Made by a program: the position numbers and the translations under genes
Assembly: GCF_946478885.1 (NCBI RefSeq)
Contig: NZ_CAMLDX010000076.1
Coordinates: 1-16,637 of the forward strand
Source of the DNA: an uncultured Bacillus sp.
GTDB taxonomy: Bacteria; Bacillota; Bacilli; Bacillales_B; DSM-18226
Reading direction: 5' to 3'
DNA length: 16,637 nt
The notes under the pieces: model-generated
Seen by the model: only the letters and a program-made list of their open reading frames with translations
Database searches by the model: none
Told to the model about the DNA's origin: nothing
In this document: piece after piece, positions 1 through 7,490 of the stretch
Layout: the number at the start of each line of letters is the position of its first letter
How positions within the stretch are numbered: position 1 is the stretch's first letter

Positions 1-879
1 ACTTCAAAGCTCCAACCTTCAGAATTTGTCAAATTGTGTGTTATTATTTATTTATCAGCTGTATATGCGAAAAAACAGCCATACATAAATGAATTTAACA
101 AAGGGGTAGTGCCTCCTTTAGCCTATGTAGCCTTAGCTTGTTTATTGATAGCGGCACAGCCTGATTTTGGTACAGCCTTCATCATTTTTTTAATTGCAGG
201 CACAGTGGTTTGCTGTTCCGGGATGAGCTTCCGTAATATTATGAAGCTTATTGGAATTGGTCTAGTGTTTTTACTTCCCATTATGATCGTCATGTGGGAC
301 AAGATCTTTTCTGACGTCCGTCTTGGACGATTTCTCGCCTATAAGGATGCTTTTGCTTATGAGCAGGGGATTGGCTGGCAGTTAGCTAATTCTTATATTG
401 CGATTGGCTCAGGGGGACTGAAAGGTCTAGGACTAGGGCAAAGTATTCAAAAACTAGGGTACCTTCCTGAATCACATACAGATTTTATCATGGCTGTTAT
501 CGCAGAAGAGCTAGGGATCTTTGGTGTCGGATTTGTATTATTATGCTTAGGGTATATTGTGTTAAAAGGAATATATGTAGGCGTAAGGTGCAAAGATCCA
601 TTTGGTAGCCTTTTGGCTATTGGAATATCGGTTATGATCGGAATCCAATCTTTTATTAATTTAGGAGGGATTTCGGGGGTTATTCCGTTAACCGGAGTTC
701 CGTTGCCATTTGTTAGCTATGGAGGTTCATCATTGCTGCAATTATCGATAGCAATGGGGATTTTAGTGAATATATCCATGTTTGTTAATTATGAAAAACA
801 TTATAAGCATAAAAATGAAAAATCACTGCATGAGAAAGCAGGCAAAAATGCCAGACCATCATTTTATCTTCGTAAATAA
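1..879 (+). CDS. ftsW: FtsW, septal peptidoglycan glycosyltransferase (5' truncated by window edge)
   Basis: SEDS-family membrane glycosyltransferase that polymerises lipid II into septal peptidoglycan together with a class B penicillin-binding protein. The frame is open from base 1, and its first codons encode LQPSEFVKL, a conserved FtsW/RodA motif. A TTG at 34 is therefore an internal codon, not the start. About 292 codons are present; full-length Bacillus FtsW is about 400 residues, so roughly the N-terminal quarter lies outside the window. Further SEDS signatures are the loop LPESHTDFIMAVIAEELG (about nt 460-525) and GVPLPFVSYGGSS near the C-terminus, with several hydrophobic segments between. 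The tail is basic and hydrophilic. A terminator hairpin starts two bases after the stop codon. In Bacillus this gene precedes pycA, as it does here. The identification is firm. Confidence 0.95.
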   Translation, partial: TSKLQPSEFVKLCVIIYLSAVYAKKQPYINEFNKGVVPPLAYVALACLLIAAQPDFGTAFIIFLIAGTVVCCSGMSFRNIMKLIGIGLVFLLPIMIVMWDKIFSDVRLGRFLAYKDAFAYEQGIGWQLANSYIAIGSGGLKGLGLGQSIQKLGYLPESHTDFIMAVIAEELGIFGVGFVLLCLGYIVLKGIYVGVRCKDPFGSLLAIGISVMIGIQSFINLGGISGVIPLTGVPLPFVSYGGSSLLQLSIAMGILVNISMFVNYEKHYKHKNEKSLHEKAGKNARPSFYLRK

Positions 880-880
880 G

Positions 881-908
881 CGCGGAGGAGTAATTTCTCT
901 GCGTTTTT
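881..908 (+). terminator. Rho-independent terminator of ftsW
   Basis: CGCGGAG (881-887) pairs with CTCTGCG (897-903) as a 7-bp stem with one G-U pair and a 9-nt loop, followed by five T residues. It begins directly after the ftsW stop codon and separates ftsW from pycA. Confidence 0.75.
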
Positions 909-932
909 AATAAAAGGCTGGGTTATATCGTA

Positions 933-1034
933 TTGTTGAAAAGAAGAACTCTTTCCGATTTGTTACGCATTTTAACGGCTGGTTTAATAATACTGGCTGT
1001 ATATTATGCAAGTATGTTCAACAATTATCAATGA
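933..1034 (+). CDS. Possible 33-residue single-pass membrane peptide
   Basis: A short open frame begins with tandem TTG codons (933 and 936) and ends at TGA 1032-1034. The peptide starts with a basic stretch (LKRRTLSDLLR), continues with one hydrophobic helix (ILTAGLIILAVYYASM) and ends FNNYQ. This is the pattern of a small membrane protein with a cytoplasmic N-terminus. There is no ATG start, and the only Shine-Dalgarno-like bases (AAAGG, 913-917) are about 15 nt from the first TTG, so translation is uncertain. It lies between the ftsW terminator and pycA, 40 bp before the pycA start, and a possible pycA promoter overlaps it. I do not recognise a family. It may be a chance frame in the pycA leader. 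Confidence 0.35.
   Translation: MLKRRTLSDLLRILTAGLIILAVYYASMFNNYQ
960..988 (+). promoter_or_regulatory. Candidate sigma-A promoter for pycA
   Basis: TTGTTA (960-965), a 17-bp spacer and TTTAAT (983-988) give 4/6 and 5/6 matches to the sigma-A hexamers. It lies after the ftsW terminator and about 85 bp before the pycA start. It overlaps the candidate 33-residue frame, so both may not be real in this form. Confidence 0.4.
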
Positions 1035-1074
1035 CGAAGCCGAATATTATCTATATAAATGAGGTGTTTTAATA

Positions 1075-4000
1075 GTGAGCAGACGCATCAACAAAGTGCT
1101 AGTCGCGAATAGAGGAGAAATTGCTATTCGTGTTTTCAGGGCATGTATCGAATTAGATATTAGTACAGTTGCGATTTATTCAAAAGAGGATTCCGGCTCT
1201 CTGCACCGTTACAAAGCTGATGAAGCTTATCTTGTTGGAGAAGGAAAGAAGCCGATTGATGCATACCTTGATATTGAAGGCATTATTGAAATTGCTAAAG
1301 AAAGTGATGTAGATGCCATCCATCCAGGATATGGATTTTTATCTGAAAATATCGAATTTGCCAGAAGATGTGAAGAAGAAGGGATCATTTTTATCGGTCC
1401 TAAATCTGAACATCTTGACATGTTTGGAGATAAGGTGAAAGCAAGAGAACAGGCAATTAAAGCAAATATTCCTGTTATTCCTGGTTCAGATGGTCCTGTA
1501 AAGAGCATGGATGATGTGAAAAACTTTGGCGAAACACATGGTTATCCTGTTATTATCAAGGCCTCACTAGGCGGCGGTGGCCGTGGTATGCGGATTGTTC
1601 ACAATATAAATGAGGTGGCGGAGGCGTATGACCGCGCTAAATCTGAAGCAAAAGCTGCCTTTGGTAATGATGAAGTATATGTTGAAAAATATATAAGTAA
1701 ACCAAAGCATATTGAGGTTCAAATTATCGGGGATTCGTTTGGCAATATCATTCACTTGTACGAACGTGACTGTTCCATTCAGCGCCGTCATCAAAAAGTG
1801 GTAGAGATTGCGCCAAGTGTTTCACTTTCGGATGATTTGCGCCACCGGATTTGTGATGCTGCCGTTCATTTGATGAAAAATGTAAATTACACGAATGCAG
1901 GGACAGTGGAATTCTTAGTTTCCAGAGATAATTTTTACTTTATTGAAGTCAATCCGCGTATTCAGGTAGAACATACTGTTACGGAAATGATTACGGGAAT
2001 TGATATTGTTCAGACACAGATTTTGGTTGCTGAAGGATATGTTCTTCATGGAAAAGAAATTGATATACCAAAGCAAGAGAACATTATTACCCTTGGTTAC
2101 GCGATTCAATCACGTGTAACAACGGAAGATCCGTTAAATCATTTTATGCCGGATACAGGGAAAATTGTTGCTTATCGTTCCGGTGGAGGCTTTGGAGTAC
2201 GTCTCGATGCAGGAAATGCATTTCAAGGTTCTGTCATTACACCGCATTATGACTCATTGCTTGTGAAAGTTACCACACATGCACATACATTTGAACAGGC
2301 TGCAATAAAAATGGTACGTAATCTGTATGAATTCCGGATTCGCGGGATTAAGACAAATATTCCATTCCTAATTAACGTTGTCAATCATAAGAAATTTCGT
2401 AACGGAGAATATGATACGTCCTTTATTGATGAAGCACCTGAATTGTTCGAGTTTGAAGAACGTAAAGACCGTGGAACAAAAATGCTTAATTACATTGGAA
2501 CCGTCTCAATCAATGGATTCCCAGGAATCGAAAAAAGAAAACGTCCAATCTTTGATAAACCAAGAATTCCGAAGATTTCTTCAAAAATGGCAGCAAACGG
2601 AACAAAACAAATCCTTGACGAACAAGGTGCAGACGGACTGGTTCAATGGGTGAAAAACCGTAAGGAAGTATTGTTAACAGATACAACCTTCCGTGATGCT
2701 CACCAATCCTTACTGGCAACCAGAATTAGAACCGATGATTTTAAGCATATTGCGGAACCGACATCTGTATTACTGCCTGAATTATTTTCAATGGAAATGT
2801 GGGGCGGTGCAACATTTGACGTGGCATATCGCTTCTTGAAGGAAGATCCGTGGATCAGATTAGAAACTTTAAGAAAGCAGATTCCAAATGTTTTATTCCA
2901 AATGCTGCTGCGTGCTTCTAATGCAGTGGGTTATAAGAACTATCCTGATAATGTCATTCGCGAATTTGTCGCAAAATCAGCTGAATCCGGCATCGATGTT
3001 TTCCGCATTTTTGACAGCTTAAACTGGATAAAGGGTATGGAAGTGGCTATTGATGCTGTCAGACAATCAGGAAAGATTGCGGAAGCAGCCGTTTGTTATA
3101 CAGGTGATATTGCTGATCCAATGAGAAGTAAGTATGATATTAACTATTACAAAAATATGGCTAAAGAATTAGAAGCACAGGGTGCACATATTCTGGCCAT
3201 TAAAGATATGGCAGGGCTGTTAAAACCGCAATCCGCTTATCGGTTAATTTCTGAGCTGAAGGACAGCGTCAATATTCCAATTCATCTACACACACACGAT
3301 ACAAGTGGAAATGGTATTTATACCTACGCCAGAGCTATTGAAGCGGGTGTGGATATTGTTGATGTTGCAGTCAGCACAATGGCCGGAATGACATCCCAGC
3401 CTAGTGCTAATACTTTGTTCTATGCATTGGAAGGAAAAGAAAGACAGCCTGCCGTTAACATTGAAGCATTAGAAACGCTGTCACATTATTGGGAAGATGT
3501 CCGTAAATATTATCAGGATTTTGAGTCTGGAATGAAATCTCCTCATACAGAAGTGTATCAGCATGAAATGCCTGGAGGCCAGTACAGTAATCTGCAGCAG
3601 CAAGCAAAGGCAGTTGGACTTGGCGATGAGTGGGATAATGTTAAGAAAATGTATGTGCGTGTTAACCAAATGCTTGGCGACATTGTGAAAGTAACACCAT
3701 CCTCCAAGGTAGTTGGTGATATGGCATTATTTATGGTTCAAAATAATTTAACTGAGGAAGAGGTTTTAACAAAGGGAGATTCCATTGACTTCCCTGATTC
3801 TGTCATTGAGTTGTTATCAGGATATCTTGGACAGCCGCAAGGCGGATTCCCAGAACAATTACAAAAAGTTGTTCTAAAAGGAAAAGAACCAATCACTGTC
3901 CGTCCGGGAGAGCTTCTGGAGCCTGTAGACTTTGAGGCACTGAGAGAAGAATTGAAAGGTGAAATCGATAGAAAAGTCACAGAGAAAGATTTAATTGCTT

Positions 4001-4512
4001 ATGCCCTTTATCCAAAGGTATTTATCGATTATGTCAAAGCAGTTGACCTATATGGAGATATTTCTGTATTGGATACTCCAACATTCTTCTACGGACTTCG
4101 TCTTGGCGAAGAAATCGAGGTGGAGATTGAAACTGGTAAAACACTCATTGTGAAGCTTGTATCAGTTGGACAGCCTCAGGCTGATGGAACAAGAATTGTT
4201 TATTTTGAGTTAAATGGACAATCCCGCGAAATTGTTATTAAAGATGAGAGTATTAAATCAACGGTAGCAACGAAGGTGAAAGGAGATCCGAAAAATCCAA
4301 ATCATCTATCAGCTACTATGCCGGGAACAGTCATTAAGGTTCTTGTTGAGAAAGGTGAAAAGGTTGAAAAAGGAGATCATCTGGTAATTACAGAGGCGAT
4401 GAAAATGGAAACCACAGTTCAGGCACCATTCTCCGGAACCATTAAAGATATCCATGTTCAAAATGGTGAAGCGATTCAAAATGGTGATTTATTAATCGAA
4501 TTGGAAAAATAA
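1075..4512 (+). CDS. pycA: Pyruvate carboxylase
   Basis: Biotin-dependent enzyme that carboxylates pyruvate to oxaloacetate using ATP and bicarbonate, replenishing the TCA cycle. At 1145 residues it matches single-chain Bacillus PycA (about 1148). Domains in order: biotin carboxylase (NRGEIAIRVFRA near residue 13; ATP-grasp glycine loop GGGGRGM at 166-172; catalytic region FIEVNPRIQVEHTVTE), carboxyltransferase (DTTFRDAHQS at 536-545; metal-site region HLHTHDTSGNG), tetramerisation/linker, and biotin carrier (EAMKMET, biotinylated Lys1110). The start is GTG 1075 with GAGGTG at 1061-1066 eight bases upstream; no earlier in-frame start has a comparable site. The gene is monocistronic in appearance, bounded by the ftsW terminator and a strong hairpin after its own stop. 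No frameshift or missing catalytic residue was seen. Confidence 0.98.
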   Translation: MSRRINKVLVANRGEIAIRVFRACIELDISTVAIYSKEDSGSLHRYKADEAYLVGEGKKPIDAYLDIEGIIEIAKESDVDAIHPGYGFLSENIEFARRCEEEGIIFIGPKSEHLDMFGDKVKAREQAIKANIPVIPGSDGPVKSMDDVKNFGETHGYPVIIKASLGGGGRGMRIVHNINEVAEAYDRAKSEAKAAFGNDEVYVEKYISKPKHIEVQIIGDSFGNIIHLYERDCSIQRRHQKVVEIAPSVSLSDDLRHRICDAAVHLMKNVNYTNAGTVEFLVSRDNFYFIEVNPRIQVEHTVTEMITGIDIVQTQILVAEGYVLHGKEIDIPKQENIITLGYAIQSRVTTEDPLNHFMPDTGKIVAYRSGGGFGVRLDAGNAFQGSVITPHYDSLLVKVTTHAHTFEQAAIKMVRNLYEFRIRGIKTNIPFLINVVNHKKFRNGEYDTSFIDEAPELFEFEERKDRGTKMLNYIGTVSINGFPGIEKRKRPIFDKPRIPKISSKMAANGTKQILDEQGADGLVQWVKNRKEVLLTDTTFRDAHQSLLATRIRTDDFKHIAEPTSVLLPELFSMEMWGGATFDVAYRFLKEDPWIRLETLRKQIPNVLFQMLLRASNAVGYKNYPDNVIREFVAKSAESGIDVFRIFDSLNWIKGMEVAIDAVRQSGKIAEAAVCYTGDIADPMRSKYDINYYKNMAKELEAQGAHILAIKDMAGLLKPQSAYRLISELKDSVNIPIHLHTHDTSGNGIYTYARAIEAGVDIVDVAVSTMAGMTSQPSANTLFYALEGKERQPAVNIEALETLSHYWEDVRKYYQDFESGMKSPHTEVYQHEMPGGQYSNLQQQAKAVGLGDEWDNVKKMYVRVNQMLGDIVKVTPSSKVVGDMALFMVQNNLTEEEVLTKGDSIDFPDSVIELLSGYLGQPQGGFPEQLQKVVLKGKEPITVRPGELLEPVDFEALREELKGEIDRKVTEKDLIAYALYPKVFIDYVKAVDLYGDISVLDTPTFFYGLRLGEEIEVEIETGKTLIVKLVSVGQPQADGTRIVYFELNGQSREIVIKDESIKSTVATKVKGDPKNPNHLSATMPGTVIKVLVEKGEKVEKGDHLVITEAMKMETTVQAPFSGTIKDIHVQNGEAIQNGDLLIELEK

Positions 4513-4534
4513 AAAGGCTCTAGCGCCATCATAT

Positions 4535-4593
4535 AATCCCTTTTGTGTAGACAGTTAGGAAGTAGCCAATCTGTCTCACAGGAGGGATTTTTT
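4535..4593 (+). terminator. Long hairpin terminator of pycA
   Basis: AATCCC (4535-4540) pairs with GGGATT (4584-4589), and inside it TGTGTAGACAG pairs with CTGTCTCACA apart from one mismatch. The result is a long imperfect stem running directly into six T residues (4588-4593). It lies 23 bases after the pycA stop. Confidence 0.8.
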
Positions 4594-4643
4594 AATAAGT
4601 TGCTATGGGTAGAAAAAAATGAAGTTACCTGAGAAACTGATTA

Positions 4644-4699
4644 AAGCGACTTCTTCAGCCTGCGGACCAAACTCACTTCCTAAGCTGAAGAAGTCGCTT
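4644..4699. repeat. 16-bp perfect inverted repeat between convergent pycA and ctaA
   Basis: AAGCGACTTCTTCAGC (4644-4659) and GCTGAAGAAGTCGCTT (4684-4699) are exact reverse complements with a 24-nt loop. On the plus strand ATTTTTG follows. On the minus strand it lies 56 bases after the ctaA stop with a weaker T run. It could be a bidirectional terminator for the convergent genes. Because pycA already has its own terminator, a dispersed intergenic hairpin element is also possible. Confidence 0.7.
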
Positions 4700-4755
4700 A
4701 TTTTTGACTGCCTACTGACAGGGGATAATTTACTTTGCCGGAGTTTTTAATTTTG

Positions 4756-5694
4756 TTAGAATTTAAGTGACTGTTCCTGTGAAGCGGTTGAATGAATCCT
4801 GCTTCTGTAAGCTAGCAGAACAAAATAGCTCAGCATACCGAATAGACAAGTAATAAATAATGCATGGGCAAGTGCAATATACAGGCTGAATGCAGGAAGG
4901 ATGATAATGAAAGCACCTGCAATCACCTGCAGAGTGACTAAGAGAAACGAAATGATCCATCCCCAATAAATAATCTTTTGATGCCGGTAATTTTTTATTG
5001 CCAAAAAGGCGATGAATCCAATCCAAAGGAAAATAAGACCTGCTGCTGCGCGATGTCCCATTTGAACCCACTCATAAAGATTGGTGGGAAGGATCAATTG
5101 ATCGTTGCGGCAAAGTGGCCAATCACGGCAGACATGACTTGCATTTACATGACGTACCAGTGCTCCTGTATAAACAACAAAATAGCTATAAATAGTGACA
5201 CCGAAAATATGTCTTTTTAGTCGGACATCAAGGATCAATTTTTCGGCATCAAATTTTTTATCGATTTCAAAAATGAGCAAGGTCAATAAGAATACGGTTG
5301 CAAAAGAAATCAATGAAATTCCGAAGTGCAGAGCGAGAACAAAGTCAGATTGCCCCCATATAACCGCAGCTGCACCAAGAAGTCCCTGAAAGACTAAAAA
5401 AATAATAGAGCCTGCTGCCAAAAATCTTGTTTCCCGGATATGCCCGATCTTTCGCCATGCCAACACTGATAATAATATTACCATAATTCCGACGGAGCCG
5501 GATACAACGCGATGGGCTAGTTCAATGATTAATTCGCTTGTTATTTCATCCGGAACGAACTTTCCGTTGCATAATGGCCATGTACGTCCGCAGCCCATGC
5601 CGGAGTCCGTCTTGGTCACCAGCGCCCCTCCTATTAAAATAAAGAGCATACCGATTGTGGTTAAAACAGATAACCATTTAAGAACACGATGCAA
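4756..5694 (-). CDS. ctaA: Haem A synthase CtaA
   Basis: Polytopic membrane enzyme that oxidises the C8 methyl of haem O to a formyl group, giving haem A for aa3/caa3 oxidases. Numbered from GTG 5703, it shows the two duplicated four-helix halves of CtaA: haem-site histidines H64, H126, H217 and H280, and the paired extracytoplasmic cysteines C38/C45 (GCGRTWPLC) and C192/C198 (VCRDWPLC). Length is 312-315 residues against about 306 in B. subtilis. I prefer the TTG start at 5694: AAGTAGGTG, eight of nine bases of the ideal ribosome binding site, lies six bases before it, and the B. subtilis protein, from memory, starts at this position. GTG 5703 overlaps that ribosome binding site. The gene diverges from ctaB, whose product supplies its substrate, and shares a control region with it. 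Confidence 0.96.
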   Translation of the reverse strand: MHRVLKWLSVLTTIGMLFILIGGALVTKTDSGMGCGRTWPLCNGKFVPDEITSELIIELAHRVVSGSVGIMVILLSVLAWRKIGHIRETRFLAAGSIIFLVFQGLLGAAAVIWGQSDFVLALHFGISLISFATVFLLTLLIFEIDKKFDAEKLILDVRLKRHIFGVTIYSYFVVYTGALVRHVNASHVCRDWPLCRNDQLILPTNLYEWVQMGHRAAAGLIFLWIGFIAFLAIKNYRHQKIIYWGWIISFLLVTLQVIAGAFIIILPAFSLYIALAHALFITCLFGMLSYFVLLAYRSRIHSTASQEQSLKF

Positions 5695-6040
5695 ACCTTT
5701 CACCTACTTAAATATTAATTCAAAAAAAATGCTAGGATTTATTTCTGATCATAACAATTGAACTAATCATATATGATTTTACAAAAATTGGATAGATTAA
5801 CACGGTACTTTTTTGCATTTAGAAAAAATTTTTTATTTCTTTTAAAAATCAGCTTTTAATTGTTCATATAGTAAAAAGAGAATGTGACAAAAATAAGAAG
5901 TTTTTCCAGAAAAATAGCTCTAAAGGAAAATAGAAGGGAAAAAATCCTGTATTATTCATAGCAAAACCTTGGAATCATTTTTTATTATGTCACTAAGATG
6001 ACACATTTTAAAGAGAAATCATCTCATTTTCTATAATTTT

Positions 6041-6070
6041 TTCACAAAATATACAAAAAAAGTTCACAAA
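6041..6070 (-). promoter_or_regulatory. Tandem ResD-like boxes upstream of ctaB
   Basis: TTCACAAA occurs at 6041-6048 and again at 6063-6070. Its reverse complement TTTGTGAA matches eight bases of the reported B. subtilis ResD consensus TTTGTGAAT. The copies are 22 bp apart, about two helical turns, so they face the same side of the helix. ResD activates the ctaA/ctaB region in B. subtilis. Binding here is inferred. Confidence 0.5.
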
Positions 6071-6118
6071 GTAGGGTAAAATATGATTTAATATACGAGA
6101 AAGATATTTTTCGGGCTC

Positions 6119-6124
6119 TATTAT
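6119..6124 (+). promoter_or_regulatory. Candidate -10 box of an activator-dependent ctaB promoter
   Basis: TATTAT matches the sigma-A -10 consensus in five of six bases. The bases at the expected -35 position (6096-6101) are poor, as in activated promoters. The two ResD-like boxes would then be centred near -65 and -87. A second weak candidate is TTGTTT (6219-6224) with TAATAA (6242-6247). Confidence 0.3.
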
Positions 6125-6294
6125 ACACAATTAATAACATTACAATTGTATTAATATAAGAATCCGCTTTCGGTATTACAATCATTCCTGGGATATTAGT
6201 ATAAAAGCAAGGATGGAATTGTTTTGAAGAATGCCTTATAGTAATAATAAGGGAAGGTGTGATATTTGTAATAGCGAAAAAGGGAGGAAGAGTT

Positions 6295-7233
6295 ATGTCT
6301 AATTCAAGGACGCTTTCAAAGATGGTGATCTCCAGTGATGAAAGTTCTCTAGTAGCAGACATACCGAAAACAACTATGTGGAGAGATTTTCTTGCACTGA
6401 TAAAAATTGGTATTGTTAATTCCAACTTGATTACTACGTTCACAGGTTTTTGGTTAGCTTTGCAGATCTTGGACAAAGGGTTTTTCGCCAACTTAGATGT
6501 ATTATTTTACTCTATGGCAGGATCAGCGCTTATTATGGCAGGTTCCTGTGCTTTGAATAATTTTGTGGATCGGGATATCGATCATTTGATGGAAAGAACA
6601 AAATCAAGGCCGACAGTAACCGGAAAAGTAAAACCAATCAATGTGGCTGTATTGGGTTCTGTTTTAATTCTCGCCGGACTTATCTTATTACTGTTAACAA
6701 CGATTCAAGCAGCTATTATTGGTGTTATAGGTGTATTTAGTTACGTTGTAGTATATACCATGTGGTCGAAACGCCGTCATGTTTCCAACACGATTATCGG
6801 CAGTGTTTCAGGGGCTGTGCCGCCGCTGATTGGCTGGGCTGCTATTGATCCAAATCTGGATGTGATGGCATGGATGCTGTTTCTGATAATGTTTGCTTGG
6901 CAGCCGCCGCACTTTTATGCCTTGGCGATGAGACGTGCGGAAGAATATCGCAGAGCAGGTATCCCAATGTTGCCTGTGGTCAAGGGGTTTGCAACGGCTA
7001 AAATTCATATTTATTTATGGATTTTGGCATTGGTACCGCTTCCTTTTTTCATGACTGAATTGGGCATTCCTTTTATTGTGCTGGCCACCCTGTTGAATCT
7101 TGGATGGATCTTGGCAGGAGTATATACAAATAGGTTTAAAGATGACATGAAATGGGCAAGAGTAATGTTCATCTACTCATTACAATATCTTACGATCATA
7201 TTTGTAGCGATGGTCATTGTCACATTTGTGTGA
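6295..7233 (+). CDS. ctaB: Haem O synthase (protohaem IX farnesyltransferase) CtaB
   Basis: UbiA-family membrane prenyltransferase that adds a farnesyl group to haem B to give haem O, the substrate of CtaA. The diphosphate-binding motif is visible as N89-x2-D92-x3-D96 followed by MERTKSRP. The second cytoplasmic motif [12 protein letters not shown] and about nine hydrophobic helices follow. The ATG at 6295 is chosen because GGGAGG (6282-6287) lies seven bases upstream. It gives 312 residues, close to B. subtilis CtaB (about 305). An upstream in-frame GTG at 6259 would place the ribosome binding site inside the coding region. ctaB is the first gene of the oxidase cluster, but 257 bp with a promoter and a terminator-like hairpin separate it from ctaC, so it may be expressed partly alone. 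Confidence 0.97.
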   Translation: MSNSRTLSKMVISSDESSLVADIPKTTMWRDFLALIKIGIVNSNLITTFTGFWLALQILDKGFFANLDVLFYSMAGSALIMAGSCALNNFVDRDIDHLMERTKSRPTVTGKVKPINVAVLGSVLILAGLILLLLTTIQAAIIGVIGVFSYVVVYTMWSKRRHVSNTIIGSVSGAVPPLIGWAAIDPNLDVMAWMLFLIMFAWQPPHFYALAMRRAEEYRRAGIPMLPVVKGFATAKIHIYLWILALVPLPFFMTELGIPFIVLATLLNLGWILAGVYTNRFKDDMKWARVMFIYSLQYLTIIFVAMVIVTFV

Positions 7234-7250
7234 TCATCAAATGTAAATAT

Positions 7251-7311
7251 TTGACAAATCGGTTGTTTTCATGTACAAGTCATAGGTATATATACTATAT
7301 GACTTGTACAT
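7251..7311 (+). promoter_or_regulatory. Promoter overlapped by a 14-bp perfect inverted repeat upstream of ctaC
   Basis: A consensus -35 box TTGACA (7251-7256) is followed after 17 bp by TACAAG (7274-7279), a 4/6 match to -10. The -10 lies inside the left arm of a perfect inverted repeat, ATGTACAAGTCATA (7271-7284) and TATGACTTGTACAT (7298-7311). The 13-bp spacer contains a second palindrome, GTATATATAC. No T run follows, so a terminator is unlikely. The layout suits an operator covering the -10 and start site, or a stabilising 5' hairpin on the ctaC mRNA. Confidence 0.55.
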
Positions 7312-7335
7312 ACTCCCGATAAGCACAAATGTTGG

Positions 7336-7358
7336 AGGACATATAGAGATGTCCTTTT
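7336..7358 (+). terminator. Terminator-like hairpin in the ctaB-ctaC gap
   Basis: AGGACAT (7336-7342) and ATGTCCT (7349-7355) form a 7-bp stem with a 6-nt loop, and the T run reaches 7358. It lies about 100 bp after ctaB and downstream of the putative ctaC promoter. It could end ctaB transcripts or act as an attenuator in the ctaC leader. Confidence 0.5.
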
Positions 7359-7490
7359 ACATATTGATAAAAGCAGATAGTAATAATGAAATTCGTTAGG
7401 GGATTCTTTCCGGCTTTTGAATAATGGAAGCTTAGAAAGGGTTTAACTATATTTTAGAAATTTTTTACGAAAGAGGGGTATGATTTAGTA

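Larger units (their letters stand above)
5704..6294. other. Divergent ctaA/ctaB control region
   Basis: About 590 AT-rich bases with no convincing gene. It contains a 14-bp perfect palindrome (AATCATATATGATT, 5765-5778) on the ctaA side, an inverted repeat TGTCA-N6-TGACA (5988-6003), and two ResD-like boxes (6041-6048 and 6063-6070). A weak promoter-like pair TTGTTA-17-TAGCAT, read on the minus strand, lies just upstream of ctaA. A minus-strand frame spanning 6042-6491 is AT-rich chance coding and overlaps ctaB. Confidence 0.6.

Noticed and set aside
6158..6178. cre-like sequence (minus strand) upstream of ctaB
   Set aside because: It matches about six of nine fixed positions and lacks the conserved outer bases. 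ctaB in B. subtilis is subject to catabolite control, but this site alone is too weak.
6042..6491. 149-codon minus-strand frame over the ctaB start
   Set aside because: It overlaps the clear CtaB N-terminus and the AT-rich control region, has no ribosome binding site of note and no recognisable motif.
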